From positions 1,240,001-1,304,000 of the forward strand of contig NZ_LT821227.1 in NCBI RefSeq assembly GCF_900169485.1: a stretch of 64,000 nucleotides of DNA, written 5' to 3'. The notes below the pieces were generated by a model. It ran no database searches and had not been told where the DNA came from. It was given only the letters and a program-made list of their open reading frames with translations. Made by a program: the position numbers and the translations under genes. The stretch comes from Phoenicibacter congonensis. Lineage in GTDB: Bacteria > Actinomycetota > Coriobacteriia > Coriobacteriales > Eggerthellaceae. Positions 28,675 to 38,780 of this stretch are shown here, one piece after another; within the stretch, counting starts at the first letter, position 1; each line of letters opens with the position of its first letter.

Positions 28675-29117
28675 TGCTCTTCAACCTTTCCGCCGGCCGC
28701 TTCAATCTTTGATTTTGCTGAAGCAGAAACTTTGTCAACTTTAACAGTTAAAGCTTTTGTGAGATCGCCATCTCCAAGAACTTTAACAAGATCGGTTGTG
28801 TGTTTTGTGATGCCTTTTGCAAAAAGAGTGTCGGCATCGACCGTCTCGCCTGCTTCAAACTTAGAGTCGAGACGAGAAACATTAACTGCGATATATTCAG
28901 CACGATTTGGGTTTTTAAATCCAGGTAGTTTAGGAAGGCGACGTGCAAGAGGAGTCTGACCGCCTTCAAATCCTGCGCCTTTGCCGCCACCAGAACGTGA
29001 CTTTTGGCCATTCATGCCTCGACCAGATGTTTTTCCAGTTCCTGAAGCAGGACCACGACCAACGCGCTTTCTTGCTTTTGTTGAACCTGTAGCAGGTGTT
29101 AAATCTTTGAGTTCCAT
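28668..29117 (-). CDS. rplO: 50S ribosomal protein L15
   Basis: The 149-residue protein has the L15 N-terminus [20 protein letters not shown] and the glycine-rich [20 protein letters not shown] stretch. A longer frame starts 48 bases upstream, but ATG at 29117 sits behind an AAGGAG site and matches the family start. It overlaps secY. Confidence 0.96.
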   Translation of the reverse strand: MELKDLTPATGSTKARKRVGRGPASGTGKTSGRGMNGQKSRSGGGKGAGFEGGQTPLARRLPKLPGFKNPNRAEYIAVNVSRLDSKFEAGETVDADTLFAKGITKHTTDLVKVLGDGDLTKALTVKVDKVSASAKSKIEAAGGKVEEQC

Positions 29118-29201
29118 TAAAATCTCCTTAAATACGCTTTTGGGGGCTGCAAAAAGCGCCCCCATCTGGCAGCTCGCCGCCAGTAACTAACAAATTAACA
29201 T

Positions 29202-29390
29202 CTAGAGTTCTTCAACAGTAACAAGATGCTTTACTTTAAAAATCATTCCACGTGTTGCATCGTTATCTGGAAGCACGTGTGAGCTGTTTACTTTGCCAAG
29301 TCCGAGCGCTCTTAGAGTTTTGTGCTGATCAGCACTTCTTCCGATTGGGCTTTTAACAAGTGTAACCTTGAGAGTCTTTGCTTCTGCCAT
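29202..29390 (-). CDS. rpmD: 50S ribosomal protein L30
   Basis: The 62-residue protein contains [20 protein letters not shown] and [14 protein letters not shown], standard L30. It lies two bases after rpsE. The 84-base gap to rplO holds nothing I can name. Confidence 0.95.
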   Translation of the reverse strand: MAEAKTLKVTLVKSPIGRSADQHKTLRALGLGKVNSSHVLPDNDATRGMIFKVKHLVTVEEL

Positions 29391-29392
29391 TT

Positions 29393-29974
29393 TTATACCT
29401 CAGCTTTCTCGCTAGTCTCTCCAACTTTTTCGGTTTCAGATGCCTTTTCGACAACTTTAGTACCAAAAATGTGAGAGACGCTAACTCCGCGACGACGGGC
29501 AACATCCTCAGGGCTTTCCATGAGTTTTAGACCCTCAGCAGTAGCTTTAACGATGTTGAGGGAGTTGCTTGTTCCGAGAGATTTGGTGATAACGTTTTTA
29601 ACGCCAGCGAGCTCAAGAACGGCACGAACTGGGCCACCAGCCATAACACCAGTACCAGGAACAGCAGGGCGAATCAAAACGCGTCCAGCACCATAAACAC
29701 CCATTACCTCATGTGGCACAGTTCCTTCTTCAGTGATGGGGACCTTGAACATGTTTTTCTTTGCGTCCTCAACACCTTTTTTGATTGCGTTAGGAACTTC
29801 TTGGGATTTGCCCATTCCAACGCCTACTCTGCCCTTTCCGTCGCCAACAACAACAAGAGCTGAGAGTTGCATTCTTCTGCCACCCTTAACAGTTTTAGAA
29901 ACGCGCTTAATCGAAACGACGCGCTCTTCAAGCTCAGGGATGGCGTTTTGCTGTTGATTGCTTCTTTTTGCCAT
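29393..29974 (-). CDS. rpsE: 30S ribosomal protein S5
   Basis: The 193-residue protein has the S5 double-stranded RNA-binding domain ([40 protein letters not shown]) and the C-terminal ribosomal fold. A lysine- and glutamate-rich tail extends the usual length by about 20 residues. Confidence 0.96.
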   Translation of the reverse strand: MAKRSNQQQNAIPELEERVVSIKRVSKTVKGGRRMQLSALVVVGDGKGRVGVGMGKSQEVPNAIKKGVEDAKKNMFKVPITEEGTVPHEVMGVYGAGRVLIRPAVPGTGVMAGGPVRAVLELAGVKNVITKSLGTSNSLNIVKATAEGLKLMESPEDVARRRGVSVSHIFGTKVVEKASETEKVGETSEKAEV

Positions 29975-29985
29975 TTGCTTCTCCT

Positions 29986-30357
29986 CTAGAACTTGAGACC
30001 TGCTTCACGTGCAGCTTCAGCCAAAGCTTTAACGCGTCCGTGATACAAGTTTCCTCCACGGTCGAATACGACCTCGCTTACATTGTTTGATTTAGCAGCC
30101 TCGGCAATCATCTTGCCAATTTCAGCAGCACCTTCGACAGTGCCTGATTTTTTGCCGCTTGCTTTGAACTCTTTTGAAAGAGTGCTCACGCCACAAATTG
30201 TGGTGTGTGTTACATCATTGATGACTTGAGCCTCAATGTTGCTGTTTGATCTGAACACACAGAGTCTTGGACGCTCTGCAGTTCCTGACACCTTGCCGCG
30301 AACGCGACGATGACGACGCGCGATGCCATTTTGTCTTTTCAGTTGGGATTGAATCAT
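29986..30357 (-). CDS. rplR: 50S ribosomal protein L18
   Basis: The protein has the L18 core [20 protein letters not shown] and ends in [15 protein letters not shown]. Three possible starts (GTG at 30363, ATG at 30360 and 30357) lie in a row. The ATG at 30357 is best spaced from the GAGG site, so I chose it; two residues either way make no functional difference. Confidence 0.94.
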   Translation of the reverse strand: MIQSQLKRQNGIARRHRRVRGKVSGTAERPRLCVFRSNSNIEAQVINDVTHTTICGVSTLSKEFKASGKKSGTVEGAAEIGKMIAEAAKSNNVSEVVFDRGGNLYHGRVKALAEAAREAGLKF

Positions 30358-30372
30358 CATCACACCTCGTTA

Positions 30373-30915
30373 TTATTTATCCTTGCCAGCCTTGCCAGCC
30401 TTACGACGTACAAATTCACCTTCGTAACGGATGCCTTTGCCTTTATATGGCTCTGGTTTTCTCCATTTGCGAATGTCGGCTGCAACTTGTCCAACCTGCT
30501 CTTTTGAAGCGCCTTTTACAACAATTTTTGCTGGATCTGGAACTTCAAAAGTGATTCCCTCGGGAGCATGAATGATGACAGGATGCGAATAGCCCAAAGA
30601 AAGCTCCATGTCGCTTCCCTTCATAGCTGCACGATATCCAACACCGACAAGCTCAAGATTTTTTGAAAAACCATGCTCGCAACCTTCAACCATGTTGTGA
30701 ATGAGAGTGCGAGTGAGTCCCCAATATGCGTTTGTCTGAGGCTCTTCATCTTTAGGGCTGCAAATAATTTCAGCACCCTCTTGTTTGATTTCGATGCAAT
30801 CTTGGAATGAACGAGTGAGTTCTCCAACTTTGCCTTTTACGTTTACTGTTGTTCCATCAATTTTGACTTCTACGCCCTCTGGAACAACAACAGGAAGTTT
30901 ACCGATTCTAGACAT
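30373..30915 (-). CDS. rplF: 50S ribosomal protein L6
   Basis: The 180-residue protein begins MSRIGKLPVVVPEGVEVKID and ends with GKGIRYEGEFVRRKAGKAGK, both L6 hallmarks. It binds near the sarcin-ricin loop. It is in the standard spc order between rpsH and rplR. Confidence 0.96.
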   Translation of the reverse strand: MSRIGKLPVVVPEGVEVKIDGTTVNVKGKVGELTRSFQDCIEIKQEGAEIICSPKDEEPQTNAYWGLTRTLIHNMVEGCEHGFSKNLELVGVGYRAAMKGSDMELSLGYSHPVIIHAPEGITFEVPDPAKIVVKGASKEQVGQVAADIRKWRKPEPYKGKGIRYEGEFVRRKAGKAGKDK

Positions 30916-30932
30916 TTATTCACACCTCCTGA

Positions 30933-31331
30933 CTACCAAACATAGGCAACGACTTCGCCGCCAACACCCTTTGCACGAGCGTCACGGTCAGCCATTACAC
31001 CTTCTGAAGTTGAAATGATTGCAAGTCCAAGACCGCCAAGAACGCGAGGAAGTTTGTCTTTTCCTGCATAAATGCGAAGGCCTGGTTTTGAAATGCGCTT
31101 AATTCCACGCATTGTTTTTTCGCCGTTAGGACCATACTTAAGATTGATTGTGAGCGTTGCTCTTGGGCTTCCATCAACTACTTCGTATGAAGAAATGAAG
31201 CCTTCCTCGTTCATAACACGAGCAACCTCTACGAGCTTTTTGCTCGTTGGCATTGACACACTGTCTTTGCCAGCAGACTGCGCATTGCGGATGCGCGTGA
31301 GCATGTCTGCAATTGGGTCTGTCATTGTCAT
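30933..31331 (-). CDS. rpsH: 30S ribosomal protein S8
   Basis: The 132-residue protein starts [20 protein letters not shown] and ends with [20 protein letters not shown], typical S8. In enterobacteria S8 represses its own operon by binding mRNA near the rplX-rplE junction; a structured gap is present there in this window. Confidence 0.96.
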   Translation of the reverse strand: MTMTDPIADMLTRIRNAQSAGKDSVSMPTSKKLVEVARVMNEEGFISSYEVVDGSPRATLTINLKYGPNGEKTMRGIKRISKPGLRIYAGKDKLPRVLGGLGLAIISTSEGVMADRDARAKGVGGEVVAYVW

Positions 31332-31418
31332 TTTGATTCCCTTCTAGTTAATGATGCACAATTTGAGCGGTTCGCTTAAGTGCCCATAGCAAAAACGCCT
31401 GCTCAGTTGGTGCCAGTT

Positions 31419-31604
31419 CTACCAAGAAGACTTGGTTACGCCTGGCAATTTGCCTTCGTTAGCGAGCTCACGCAAGCAAACCCTGCAAAGCCCAAACTTA
31501 CGAAAATAGCCATGTGGACGTCCGCAACGACTGCAGCGATTGTAGCCACGAGTCGAGAACTTAGGTTCACGTTTGGCCTTGGCAATCATCGATTTTTTAG
31601 CCAT
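31419..31604 (-). CDS. rpsN: 30S ribosomal protein S14, zinc-binding type Z
   Basis: The 61-residue protein has two CxxC pairs, [20 protein letters not shown], that bind zinc. This short form is typical of Gram-positive bacteria. No second, zinc-free S14 gene is in the window. Confidence 0.96.
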   Translation of the reverse strand: MAKKSMIAKAKREPKFSTRGYNRCSRCGRPHGYFRKFGLCRVCLRELANEGKLPGVTKSSW

Positions 31605-31669
31605 TAATTCCTTCTTTCTAAAAAGTCTTTAAATTATTCAAAACAGACAAAGTCTGAATTAAACCAAAA

Positions 31670-32221
31670 TTAGTTTTCTTTGAAAGGGAAACCGAGTGCC
31701 TTTAAAAGCGCAAATGCTCCCTCATTGTCTCTTGCAGATGTAACAATCGTGATGTCCATGCCACGAGTTCTGTCAATCTTCTCATAATCAATCTCAGGGA
31801 AGATGAGCTGTTCGGTTACACCAAAGGTGTAGTTACCGCGTCCGTCAAAGCTCTTTGTTGACAAGCCACGGAAGTCACGGATTCTAGGAATAGCTGTTGA
31901 CACAAGACGGTCATAGAATTCCCACATGCGGTCGCCTCTCAGAGTCGCTTTGCAGCCAATTGCCTGGCCTTCACGAAGTTTAAAAGAAGCGATTGATTTT
32001 TTTGCGCGGCAAATCATTGGTTGTTGTCCTGTGATTTGTCTCATGTCGTCTACTGCATGATCGAGAATTTTATGATCAGAAGTTGCAGCCCCAACGCCCA
32101 TGTTTACGACAATTTTCTTAAGGCGTGGAATATCGTTAACGTTTTTGATATCGAGCTCTTTTGAGAGCTGACCACGAAGCTCGTTAACATACTTCTCTTT
32201 AAGTCTTGGCATATCAGCCAT
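31670..32221 (-). CDS. rplE: 50S ribosomal protein L5
   Basis: The 183-residue protein has [20 protein letters not shown] and [21 protein letters not shown]5 signatures. It binds 5S rRNA. A 115-base structured gap separates it from rplX upstream, unusually long for this operon. Confidence 0.96.
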   Translation of the reverse strand: MADMPRLKEKYVNELRGQLSKELDIKNVNDIPRLKKIVVNMGVGAATSDHKILDHAVDDMRQITGQQPMICRAKKSIASFKLREGQAIGCKATLRGDRMWEFYDRLVSTAIPRIRDFRGLSTKSFDGRGNYTFGVTEQLIFPEIDYEKIDRTRGMDITIVTSARDNEGAFALLKALGFPFKEN

Positions 32222-32262
32222 TCTTATCTCCTAACACTTGGTGATTTAAACACTGGATTTCC

Positions 32263-32327
32263 AAACCAGCGTCCCGCATGAGGCTTAGATGAACTAAGCC
32301 ACTCACGGGCCAACTAATCATTATACT
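32263..32327 (-). promoter_or_regulatory. Structured rplX-rplE gap with a -10 box
   Basis: On the minus strand a TATAAT hexamer (complement of 32321-32326) is followed by a stem in which GGCTTAG and CTAAGCC (32294-32300 and 32282-32288) pair perfectly, with CCCG/CGGG (32306-32309 and 32273-32276) outside, and then a smaller CTGG/CCAG hairpin. The gap sits where S8 controls the spc operon in E. coli. It could be an autoregulatory site or an internal promoter; neither is proven. Confidence 0.5.
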
Positions 32328-32336
32328 AAATCGGTT

Positions 32337-32705
32337 TTATTTATCGATGTCTGCGCCGCATTTTTTGCAGACACGAATCTTTTTACCATTCTCGTCACGA
32401 CGACGAGCAGCTCTTGTTTTAGCGCCACATGAAGGGCAAACAAGCGCAACGTTTGAAACGTTGAGAGGTGCCTCAACAGTTTGGATGCCACCTTGTGGAT
32501 TAGCTTGTGTTGGGCGCATTGTTTTTCTCACTGTGTTAATTCCCTCCACAACAACTCTGTTTTGAGCAGGAATTACACGAAGGACTTTACCCTTCTTGCC
32601 TTTGTCTTTTCCAGCAAGGATTTCGACCTGATCGTCAGATTTAATAGGGAGAACCTTGAACTTGTCGAGTTTTCCTCTTGCATTAGTTCCAAATTTAACT
32701 GCCAT
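32337..32705 (-). CDS. rplX: 50S ribosomal protein L24
   Basis: The protein has the L24 KOW motif KSDDQVEILAGKDKGKKGKV. A CPSC...CKKC zinc ribbon follows (CPSCGAKTRAARR, CKKCGADID), as in Gram-positive and actinobacterial L24. At 122 residues it is a little longer than the typical 103-105. Confidence 0.95.
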   Translation of the reverse strand: MAVKFGTNARGKLDKFKVLPIKSDDQVEILAGKDKGKKGKVLRVIPAQNRVVVEGINTVRKTMRPTQANPQGGIQTVEAPLNVSNVALVCPSCGAKTRAARRRDENGKKIRVCKKCGADIDK

Positions 32706-32719
32706 TACTCGTCCCTCCC

Positions 32720-33088
32720 CTAAAGTGTCTCAGGTGCCAAAGACACGATTTTCATGTATTTCTTGTCACGAAGTTCACGAGCGACAGGTCCAAAAATACG
32801 AGTTCCGCGAGGAGTTCCATCAGCGTTAATCAAAACACAAGCGTTTTGGTCAAAGCGGATGTAGGAACCATCATCGCGACGAACCTGCTTTTTGGTTCTA
32901 ACGATCACGCAGCGAACAACTTCGCCTTTTTTGACTGATCCATTTGGGATAGCCTCTTTAACAGCGCAAATAATAACATCACCAATTCCGGCATATCTTC
33001 TTTTAGATCCTCCGAGAACTTTGATGCATTGCACTTTGCGAGCACCAGAGTTATCTGCTACTTGCAAGTAAGATTGCATTTGTATCAT
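32720..33088 (-). CDS. rplN: 50S ribosomal protein L14
   Basis: The 122-residue protein has [20 protein letters not shown] and the closing EMRDKK-like [20 protein letters not shown], standard L14. Fourteen bases separate it from rplX. Confidence 0.97.
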   Translation of the reverse strand: MIQMQSYLQVADNSGARKVQCIKVLGGSKRRYAGIGDVIICAVKEAIPNGSVKKGEVVRCVIVRTKKQVRRDDGSYIRFDQNACVLINADGTPRGTRIFGPVARELRDKKYMKIVSLAPETL

Positions 33089-33130
33089 TTTTGACCTCTT
33101 TGTCCTTTTTAATAATGCCCAAAAGGAGCA

Positions 33131-33403
33131 CTATTTAGCCTTCTCGACGATGTCTAATAATCTCCAGCGCTTAAGTTTTGAGATTGGACGAGTCTCGGCG
33201 ATATGAACGCGGTCGCCAACGCCAGCCTCATTATTCTCATCATGGGCGTGATACTTCTTTGTGGAAGTCATCATCTTTCCATAAACTGGATGTGGTTTGT
33301 CGCTTTGCACAGCTACGACGATTGTTTTATTGCCAGCAGCGCTAACAACAACGCCTTGGCGCACCTTGCGGTGATTGCGAGTTTCTTGTGCTTCAGTAGT
33401 CAT
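33131..33403 (-). CDS. rpsQ: 30S ribosomal protein S17
   Basis: The 90-residue protein has [40 protein letters not shown] and [21 protein letters not shown]17 landmarks. It is in the expected place between rpmC and rplN. Confidence 0.96.
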   Translation of the reverse strand: MTTEAQETRNHRKVRQGVVVSAAGNKTIVVAVQSDKPHPVYGKMMTSTKKYHAHDENNEAGVGDRVHIAETRPISKLKRWRLLDIVEKAK

Positions 33404-33419
33404 TGCTCTTCACACCTCC

Positions 33420-33617
33420 CTATTGCGCATTGATTTCTCTTGCTCTCATTTCGGTGAGAATGCGAGCAATGTCTTTTTTTACAAGAGCCACGCGAGCTGT
33501 GTTATCGAGCTGACTTGTAGCCATTTGAAAACGAAGGTTAAAAAGCTCTGTGCGGTTTTCAGCAAGTTTGGCTTTTAAATCTTCTGTCGTGAGTTCTTTT
33601 ACTTCACTAGGTTTCAT
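33420..33617 (-). CDS. rpmC: 50S ribosomal protein L29
   Basis: The 65-residue helical-hairpin protein reads MKPSEVKELTTEDLKAKLAE, then NRTELFNLRFQMATSQLDNT. It sits near the exit tunnel. The start abuts the rplP stop. Confidence 0.95.
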   Translation of the reverse strand: MKPSEVKELTTEDLKAKLAENRTELFNLRFQMATSQLDNTARVALVKKDIARILTEMRAREINAQ

Positions 33618-34055
33618 TTAGGCCTCCTTTCCTGCAGCAGCCTGTTGTGCTTCGCCTGTAACGATTTTGCATTTAACAGGCAACTTCATTGCAGCAAGAC
33701 GAAGAGCCTCTTTTGCAGTAGCTTCATCAACACCATCAATCTCAAACATAATGCGACCAGGTTTTACAACAGCTACCCAATACTCAGGAGCGCCCTTACC
33801 TTTACCCATTCTAGTTTCAGCAGGTTTCTTTGAAACTGGTTTGTCTGGGAAAATCGTAATCCAAACACGGCCACCACGCTTCATATGACGAGTCATTGCA
33901 ATACGAGCAGCCTCAATCTGGCGGTTAGTAATCCAATGGCGCTCGGTGGTTGCGAGACCATATGAACCAAATGCAAGTTTAGTGCCGCCTTTTGCATTGC
34001 CCCTCATGGAGCCACGTTGCACTTTTCTGTGCTTAACACGTCTTGGCATTAACAT
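33618..34055 (-). CDS. rplP: 50S ribosomal protein L16
   Basis: The 145-residue protein starts [20 protein letters not shown], as many Gram-positive L16 proteins do, and contains [20 protein letters not shown]. Its ATG overlaps the rpsC stop in TAATG. Confidence 0.97.
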   Translation of the reverse strand: MLMPRRVKHRKVQRGSMRGNAKGGTKLAFGSYGLATTERHWITNRQIEAARIAMTRHMKRGGRVWITIFPDKPVSKKPAETRMGKGKGAPEYWVAVVKPGRIMFEIDGVDEATAKEALRLAAMKLPVKCKIVTGEAQQAAAGKEA

Positions 34056-34774
34056 TATTTCTGCCTCCGATTCTCGTTGCCACGACGGCCACTGCGACCG
34101 CGGTTGTTGCGTCCAGAACCCTCAAGAGCTGGATCGGAATATTTCTGACCAGGCATAACGTCGCCATGGTAAACCCAAACTTGAACACCAATTGCTCCCA
34201 TTTGAGTGTTAGCTGTGCAAAAACCATAGTCAATCTTTGCACGAAGAGTTTGTAGAGGCACACGGCCTTCACGATACCACTCACGACGGCTCATCTCAGC
34301 GCCACCAAGACGACCAGAGCATTGAATTCTGATGCCTTCAGCTCCACTGTTGCGAGCTGATTGAACAGCCTTTCTCATTGCACGGCGGAAAGCGACACGT
34401 CCTTCGAGCTGCGCACAAACTGTTTGAGCAATCAAATTAGCATCAATTTCTGGACGACGCACTTCAAGAACGTCTACGCTCACTTTGCCGTTAGCAATCT
34501 CTTGGAGCTTTTTGCGCAAAATGTCGATGTCTGCGCCTTTCTTGCCAATGATTACGCCTGGGCGAGCAGTTTTGATGGTGATTTTAACTGCATCACCAGT
34601 TCTCTCGATGTCAACCTTAGAAACAGCAGCATCTTTGAGAGTTTTTTCAATGTAGGAACGAAGTTTTAAATCGTTCTCAAGCAATGTCGCATAGTTTTTA
34701 TCGGCATACCAGCGACTTTTCCAATTCTCAGTAATTCCGAGGCGGAATCCTGTTGGGCATACTTTTTGACCCAT
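34055..34774 (-). CDS. rpsC: 30S ribosomal protein S3
   Basis: The 239-residue protein has the KH domain ([20 protein letters not shown]) and the S3 C-terminal domain ([20 protein letters not shown]). A basic arginine-rich tail ([18 protein letters not shown]) is longer than the usual end. It helps the ribosome unwind mRNA at the entry site. Confidence 0.97.
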   Translation of the reverse strand: MGQKVCPTGFRLGITENWKSRWYADKNYATLLENDLKLRSYIEKTLKDAAVSKVDIERTGDAVKITIKTARPGVIIGKKGADIDILRKKLQEIANGKVSVDVLEVRRPEIDANLIAQTVCAQLEGRVAFRRAMRKAVQSARNSGAEGIRIQCSGRLGGAEMSRREWYREGRVPLQTLRAKIDYGFCTANTQMGAIGVQVWVYHGDVMPGQKYSDPALEGSGRNNRGRSGRRGNENRRQK

Positions 34775-34777
34775 GCT

Positions 34778-35149
34778 CTATGCCTCCTTGCCAGTTGCGA
34801 CTGTAATCTTGATGTGAGAAGTGCGCTTGTTAATGCGACTTGCGCTTCCCTTTGCACGAGGGCGAATTCTTTTAATTGTTGGACCCTCGTCAGCTACAGC
34901 TGTTTTAACAACAAGTGAGCTCTCGATCAAATGGTTGTTGTTCACAGCATTAGCAACTGCGCTGTTCAAAGTTTTGAGAACAACTTCAGAGACTGCACGC
35001 TCTGAGAATTGAAGAATCTCACGAGCTTGCGCTACAGATTTACCTCTAACAAGATCTAATACAATGCGAGCTTTTCTTGGAGAAACTCTCACAAATTTAG
35101 AAGTAGAAGTAGCTTCGTTTGGGTTAACTGTTTTCTTAGTTTTTGCCAT
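34778..35149 (-). CDS. rplV: 50S ribosomal protein L22
   Basis: The 123-residue protein has [20 protein letters not shown] and the exit-tunnel hairpin region [20 protein letters not shown]. Three bases separate it from rpsC. Confidence 0.96.
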   Translation of the reverse strand: MAKTKKTVNPNEATSTSKFVRVSPRKARIVLDLVRGKSVAQAREILQFSERAVSEVVLKTLNSAVANAVNNNHLIESSLVVKTAVADEGPTIKRIRPRAKGSASRINKRTSHIKITVATGKEA

Positions 35150-35164
35150 GTTACTCCTCCTTCA

Positions 35165-35431
35165 CTATTTTCTCTTGTCGGCATGGCCACGGAACGTGCG
35201 TGTTGGCGCAAATTCACCAAGCTTGTGACCAACCATTGACTCTGTTACATAAACTGGAACATGCTTGCGACCGTCGTGCACTGCAATTGTGTGACCAACC
35301 ATTTCAGGGAAGATCGTTGAAGAGCGCGACCAGGTCTTGACAACTTGCTTGTCATTTTCGTCGTTCATCTTCTGGATTCTCTCCAAAAGACGCATCTCGA
35401 CGAAAGGTCCTTTTTTCAAACTTCTGCTCAA
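35165..35431 (-). CDS. rpsS: 30S ribosomal protein S19
   Basis: The 88-residue protein begins [20 protein letters not shown] and has [20 protein letters not shown] and [20 protein letters not shown], all standard S19. Confidence 0.97.
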   Translation of the reverse strand: MSRSLKKGPFVEMRLLERIQKMNDENDKQVVKTWSRSSTIFPEMVGHTIAVHDGRKHVPVYVTESMVGHKLGEFAPTRTFRGHADKRK

Positions 35432-35454
35432 AATTTTCTCCTTAAACCTTTGCG

Positions 35455-36285
35455 CTATTTCTTGCGACGACGGATAATGAGCTTCTGTGAAGCCTTCTTC
35501 TTATTGCGTGTGCGTTGACCTTTTGCAGGCTGACCCCAAGGAGAAACTGGATGACGACCAGCACTCTTGTTCTTGCCTTCACCACCACCATGAGGGTGGT
35601 CAACAGGGTTCATAACAGTACCACGAACAGTTGGGCGAATACCCTTCCAGCGATTGCGGCCTGCTTTACCAATTTTGATGTTGGAATGTTCAGCATTTCC
35701 AACCTCACCAACAGTCGCACGGCAAGTGAGAAGAACACGCCTCATTTCTGATGAAGGCATGCGCAAGATGGCATATTTTCCCTCTTTGCCCATCAACTGA
35801 ATAGAAGCACCAGCTGATCTTGCCATTGAAGCACCTTTACCTGGTTGAAGCTCAACACAATGAATCAATGTGCCCACTGGAATGTTTGCGAGAGGAAGTG
35901 CATTGCCTGGCTTAATGTCAGCATCAGGGCCGCTCACGACAACGTCTCCAACTTTCAAACCTTTTGGTTGAATGATGTATCTCTTTTCGCCATCAGCATA
36001 GTGCAAAAGAGCAATGCGTGATGTGCGGTTTGGATCATATTCAATAGTTGCGACTTTAGCTGGAACTCCGTCCTTGTTACGCTTAAAGTCAATTACACGA
36101 TAACGTGCATGGTTTCCACCGCCCTTATGACGGCAAGTGATGCGACCATAATTGTTGCGGCCAGCTTTCTTTGGTTTCTTCGCAAGAAGCGATTTCTCAG
36201 GCTTTGAAGCTGTTACATCTTCAAAGTCAGAAACCATCTGAAAGCGACGTCCTGGGCTGGTCGGCTTGTAATTCCTGATTCCCAC
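35455..36285 (-). CDS. rplB: 50S ribosomal protein L2
   Basis: The 276-residue protein has [40 protein letters not shown] and the peptidyl-transferase loop [14 protein letters not shown]. It starts with GTG (36283-36285). It is the first gene of the operon: rpsJ, rplC, rplD and rplW, which normally precede it, are not upstream. Confidence 0.97.
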   Translation of the reverse strand: MGIRNYKPTSPGRRFQMVSDFEDVTASKPEKSLLAKKPKKAGRNNYGRITCRHKGGGNHARYRVIDFKRNKDGVPAKVATIEYDPNRTSRIALLHYADGEKRYIIQPKGLKVGDVVVSGPDADIKPGNALPLANIPVGTLIHCVELQPGKGASMARSAGASIQLMGKEGKYAILRMPSSEMRRVLLTCRATVGEVGNAEHSNIKIGKAGRNRWKGIRPTVRGTVMNPVDHPHGGGEGKNKSAGRHPVSPWGQPAKGQRTRNKKKASQKLIIRRRKK

Positions 36286-36736
36286 TTTTTCTCACTTTCT
36301 TGTGACTTGACGCGAAATAGTGCGTCCCTCTTATACATTCTGACAGCGATTGCCAATAAAGCAGATAAAGAGGCTTTCTACCTTGACTCCGTCTGTCAAA
36401 CGCGTCCGGGCGTGTCTGCCCTTCATACAAACGCGACTTTATATGTTACCACAAGAAAGTTAGCACTTTAGAAAAGTTTTTTCGTGCTGCCCAAAAGCCT
36501 ACTTAAACCTAAAAACCAATGGCAGAAATGAAAACCTATAAAGAATTTTCTGCACTATTTAAAAACCGAAAATCATTAGCTGTTTAACTTAGACAGCTAA
36601 AAATTGCTAAGGGAGTTTTTTAAAGTTATGGCCTAGCACTCCAAACTAGCTTTAATTAAAAATCATCAACATTAAAAAACAGTTTTAATGTGCTGATTAG
36701 AAATTTATTAATCTATTAAGAAAAATGTTTAAGATG
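36286..36736 (-). other. 451-base gap before rplB, probable operon leader and promoter
   Basis: No ORF here matches a ribosomal protein; the 67-codon frame at 36227-36430 is not L23. On the minus strand TATAAG in GAATGTATAAGAGG lies about 55 bases before the rplB start, and an AT-rich CATATAAAG lies further up, both possible -10 boxes. Toward ceoC there are two AT-rich hairpins: TTAGCTGT/ACAGCTAA at 36576-36600 and ACATTAAAA/TTTTAATGT at 36669-36691. Neither has a clear T-tract. I see nothing else. Confidence 0.4.
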
Positions 36737-37408
36737 CTACAAATTCTTAAAAGCCAAACGAATTTGAGGAATCAAAGATTTGTCTGAAATGATGATTACT
36801 TTATCTCCAGGATGCAAAATTTCATCTTCTGTTGGAACTTCTGCATCACTGTCAGTTTCAATTGCAACCCATCGCGCTCCCTCAGGAAGCTCCATGTCAC
36901 CAAGTCGAATCCCTTTATTCTCTGTAATGTGTCGCCGGTGAGGAATTGTGTGCTCACTTAAAATCACATCGCCATGAGTTAGGGATGAAGTGATTGAAAC
37001 GCTGCCATAAAGAGCTTCTTCTAAAATCAGAGAACCAATGAGGCTTGTAGATGATACGCTCTCGATGCCAACTTCTCTAAAAATTCTTAAATTGCGAGGG
37101 CTGTTAACGCGAGCAACAACACGAGGGACATCAAAGAGACAATCAGCCAGCTCACAAGAAACAAGATTGGTTTCGTCTTGACCTGTGCTTGCCACAAAAA
37201 CATCAGCACGGTCAACGCCAGCGTCTTGTAATATGCGACTTTCGCAGCAATCTCCTTGAATAACTAGAAACCGGCCGGTCAACCTTTCACTTAGGGAACT
37301 ACACAACTGCTCATCTTTTTCGATGATTGCAACCTCATTGTCGTTTTCTATAATCGTTTCAGCAAGGTAAAAACCAATCTTTCCGCCTCCGGCAATTACG
37401 ACATACAT
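36737..37408 (-). CDS. TrkA-type potassium channel regulatory protein, CeoC-like
   Basis: The product (223 residues from the chosen start) has a TrkA_N Rossmann domain (MYVVIAGGGKIGFYLAETII and IQGDCCESRILQDAGVDRAD) and a TrkA_C domain (about 140-215; GVRLGDMELPEGARW-like IRLGDMELPEGARWVAIETD). These RCK proteins bind NAD(H) or nucleotides and gate potassium uptake. A longer frame exists, but ATG at 37408 matches the family start and overlaps the upstream trkA-like gene by 13 bases. The membrane subunit TrkH/KtrB is not in the window. Confidence 0.88.
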   Translation of the reverse strand: MYVVIAGGGKIGFYLAETIIENDNEVAIIEKDEQLCSSLSERLTGRFLVIQGDCCESRILQDAGVDRADVFVASTGQDETNLVSCELADCLFDVPRVVARVNSPRNLRIFREVGIESVSSTSLIGSLILEEALYGSVSITSSLTHGDVILSEHTIPHRRHITENKGIRLGDMELPEGARWVAIETDSDAEVPTEDEILHPGDKVIIISDKSLIPQIRLAFKNL

Positions 37409-37809
37409 GGCTTTTCTACCTTCTTTAGAATTGCTTTTGCAATGAGTGTTGTGCCGCAAATGTATTCAATACCAAGTTCTTCATAAACTTCAAGACGAGT
37501 TGGATTGTAAAGTCGTGCGATAACCCTATCAACTCCGCACAAACGTTTTGCGACTTCACAAGCCATGAGATTGACGTCGTCGCTTTGGGTGCATGCAACC
37601 ACAACATCGCAATCTTCTGAACCAGCTCGCTCAAGAGTGTCAACATCAAACCCTAAGCCTTGAATTTTGACGCCGTTAAAATCGGAGCCAAGGGCCTCAA
37701 AAGCTGCGGAATTCTTGTCGATACAAGAAACGTTGTGCCCTTGCAACGACAGCCCTTCAGCTAGTTGAGAACCCACTCGACCGCACCCTATGACAATAAT
37801 ATTGCTCAT
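37396..37809 (-). CDS. TrkA-type potassium channel regulatory protein, CeoB-like
   Basis: The 137-residue protein is a single TrkA_N domain (IIVIGCGRVGSQLAEGLSLQ, VIARLYNPTRLEVYEELGIE) with little or no C-terminal domain. Paired, tandem TrkA-like genes of this kind occur as ceoB-ceoC in actinobacteria. It overlaps the following gene by 13 bases, so the two are probably made together and form a complex. Confidence 0.86.
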   Translation of the reverse strand: MSNIIVIGCGRVGSQLAEGLSLQGHNVSCIDKNSAAFEALGSDFNGVKIQGLGFDVDTLERAGSEDCDVVVACTQSDDVNLMACEVAKRLCGVDRVIARLYNPTRLEVYEELGIEYICGTTLIAKAILKKVEKPCMS

Positions 37810-37853
37810 AATTTAAGAGATTATAGTCAATTGAACAGAAATAGAAACTGTGT

Positions 37854-38732
37854 CTAGATTAAAGCAATTTGCGAAATGGTTTTGCCATACCAATCTTCAT
37901 ATGTTGGAGGGCAATATTTCTTAGCAGCAGACAAAGTCACAGTGTAGCCATAGCCACTTGCAAAGCCGCTAACATGTGCATCAATAGCTGTCTCCCAGTC
38001 GGACCAATGAGCGGTTCCCATCCAGCCCCAAGCGTTGTGAGACCTGAAGCAATTTGCTCCTTTTGTTGACTCAGTGTTAGAAATAGCAGGTGAAACGCGA
38101 GGGTCAACACCATATTCAAACGCCGCATTAGCAAAAATCTCGCCGTAGCCATCTAATGCAGAGCCAGCGAGATAGGCATTTATTCTTGCGCCCCAAAGTG
38201 AAACGAATTCATCTCTGCCAATAGTGAAATCAACGCCATCGTTTGGATTTCCAGCCGCAGCTTTGTTGGAAACACCACGATTTATGCATTCATTGTCGTG
38301 CTTGCGTTTTTTTTCTGCTTCAATGCGAGCTTTTTCGTCTTCTTCGTCTTTAATTTCGTTATAGAGGGCTGAGACATCTCGCTTAGTCGTTGCCTTAAGG
38401 GCATCAGATTCATGGGTTGTGTCATCGTCAAAATCGGTTGCAGAGGTGGCCGCTTTATCTTCAACTTTTACTTGGGGCTCACCGAAGCTAAACCCATTAG
38501 CATAGGAAATGCCTGCAACAGAGATAAAAACAAAAGCACAAACAACACATAGTGCAACTGTTAGAACGCTAACTCGTGCAGTTGGTTTTGCAACCGCCGA
38601 AAAGCTTTTATTTCTAGAATTAATCTTCAAAAAACTCCATCTAACGTGTTTTGTCACAAACTCAAGTCCCCGCCCACACAGTCGGGCTGGCTCAGCTTGT
38701 TGTTCGATTGAAGTGTGATTGCTGATCCGCAA
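37854..38732 (-). CDS. Secreted protein with lysozyme-like C-terminal domain
   Basis: After a basic lead (residues 1-50) there is a membrane/signal segment (about 53-77, VSVLTVALCVVCAFVFISVA), a charged helical linker with KARIEAEKKRKHDNE, and a C-terminal domain from about 165 with INAYLAGSALDGYGEIFANA, AFEYGVDPRVSPAISNTEST and SHNAWGWMGTAHWSDWETAI. That domain resembles glucosaminidase/lysozyme-fold domains. It probably cleaves peptidoglycan. The listed start is TTG with no clear ribosome site; the GTG at 38657 is a real alternative and keeps the signal segment. Confidence 0.72.
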   Translation of the reverse strand: MRISNHTSIEQQAEPARLCGRGLEFVTKHVRWSFLKINSRNKSFSAVAKPTARVSVLTVALCVVCAFVFISVAGISYANGFSFGEPQVKVEDKAATSATDFDDDTTHESDALKATTKRDVSALYNEIKDEEDEKARIEAEKKRKHDNECINRGVSNKAAAGNPNDGVDFTIGRDEFVSLWGARINAYLAGSALDGYGEIFANAAFEYGVDPRVSPAISNTESTKGANCFRSHNAWGWMGTAHWSDWETAIDAHVSGFASGYGYTVTLSAAKKYCPPTYEDWYGKTISQIALI

Positions 38733-38780
38733 AGGCCAAGTAATGAATATTTATGAGTTACCTATTCTACCACAGAACGT

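Noticed and set aside
36227-36430. A remnant of rplW (L23) before rplB
   Set aside because: The translation shows no L23 feature and overlaps the rplB start.
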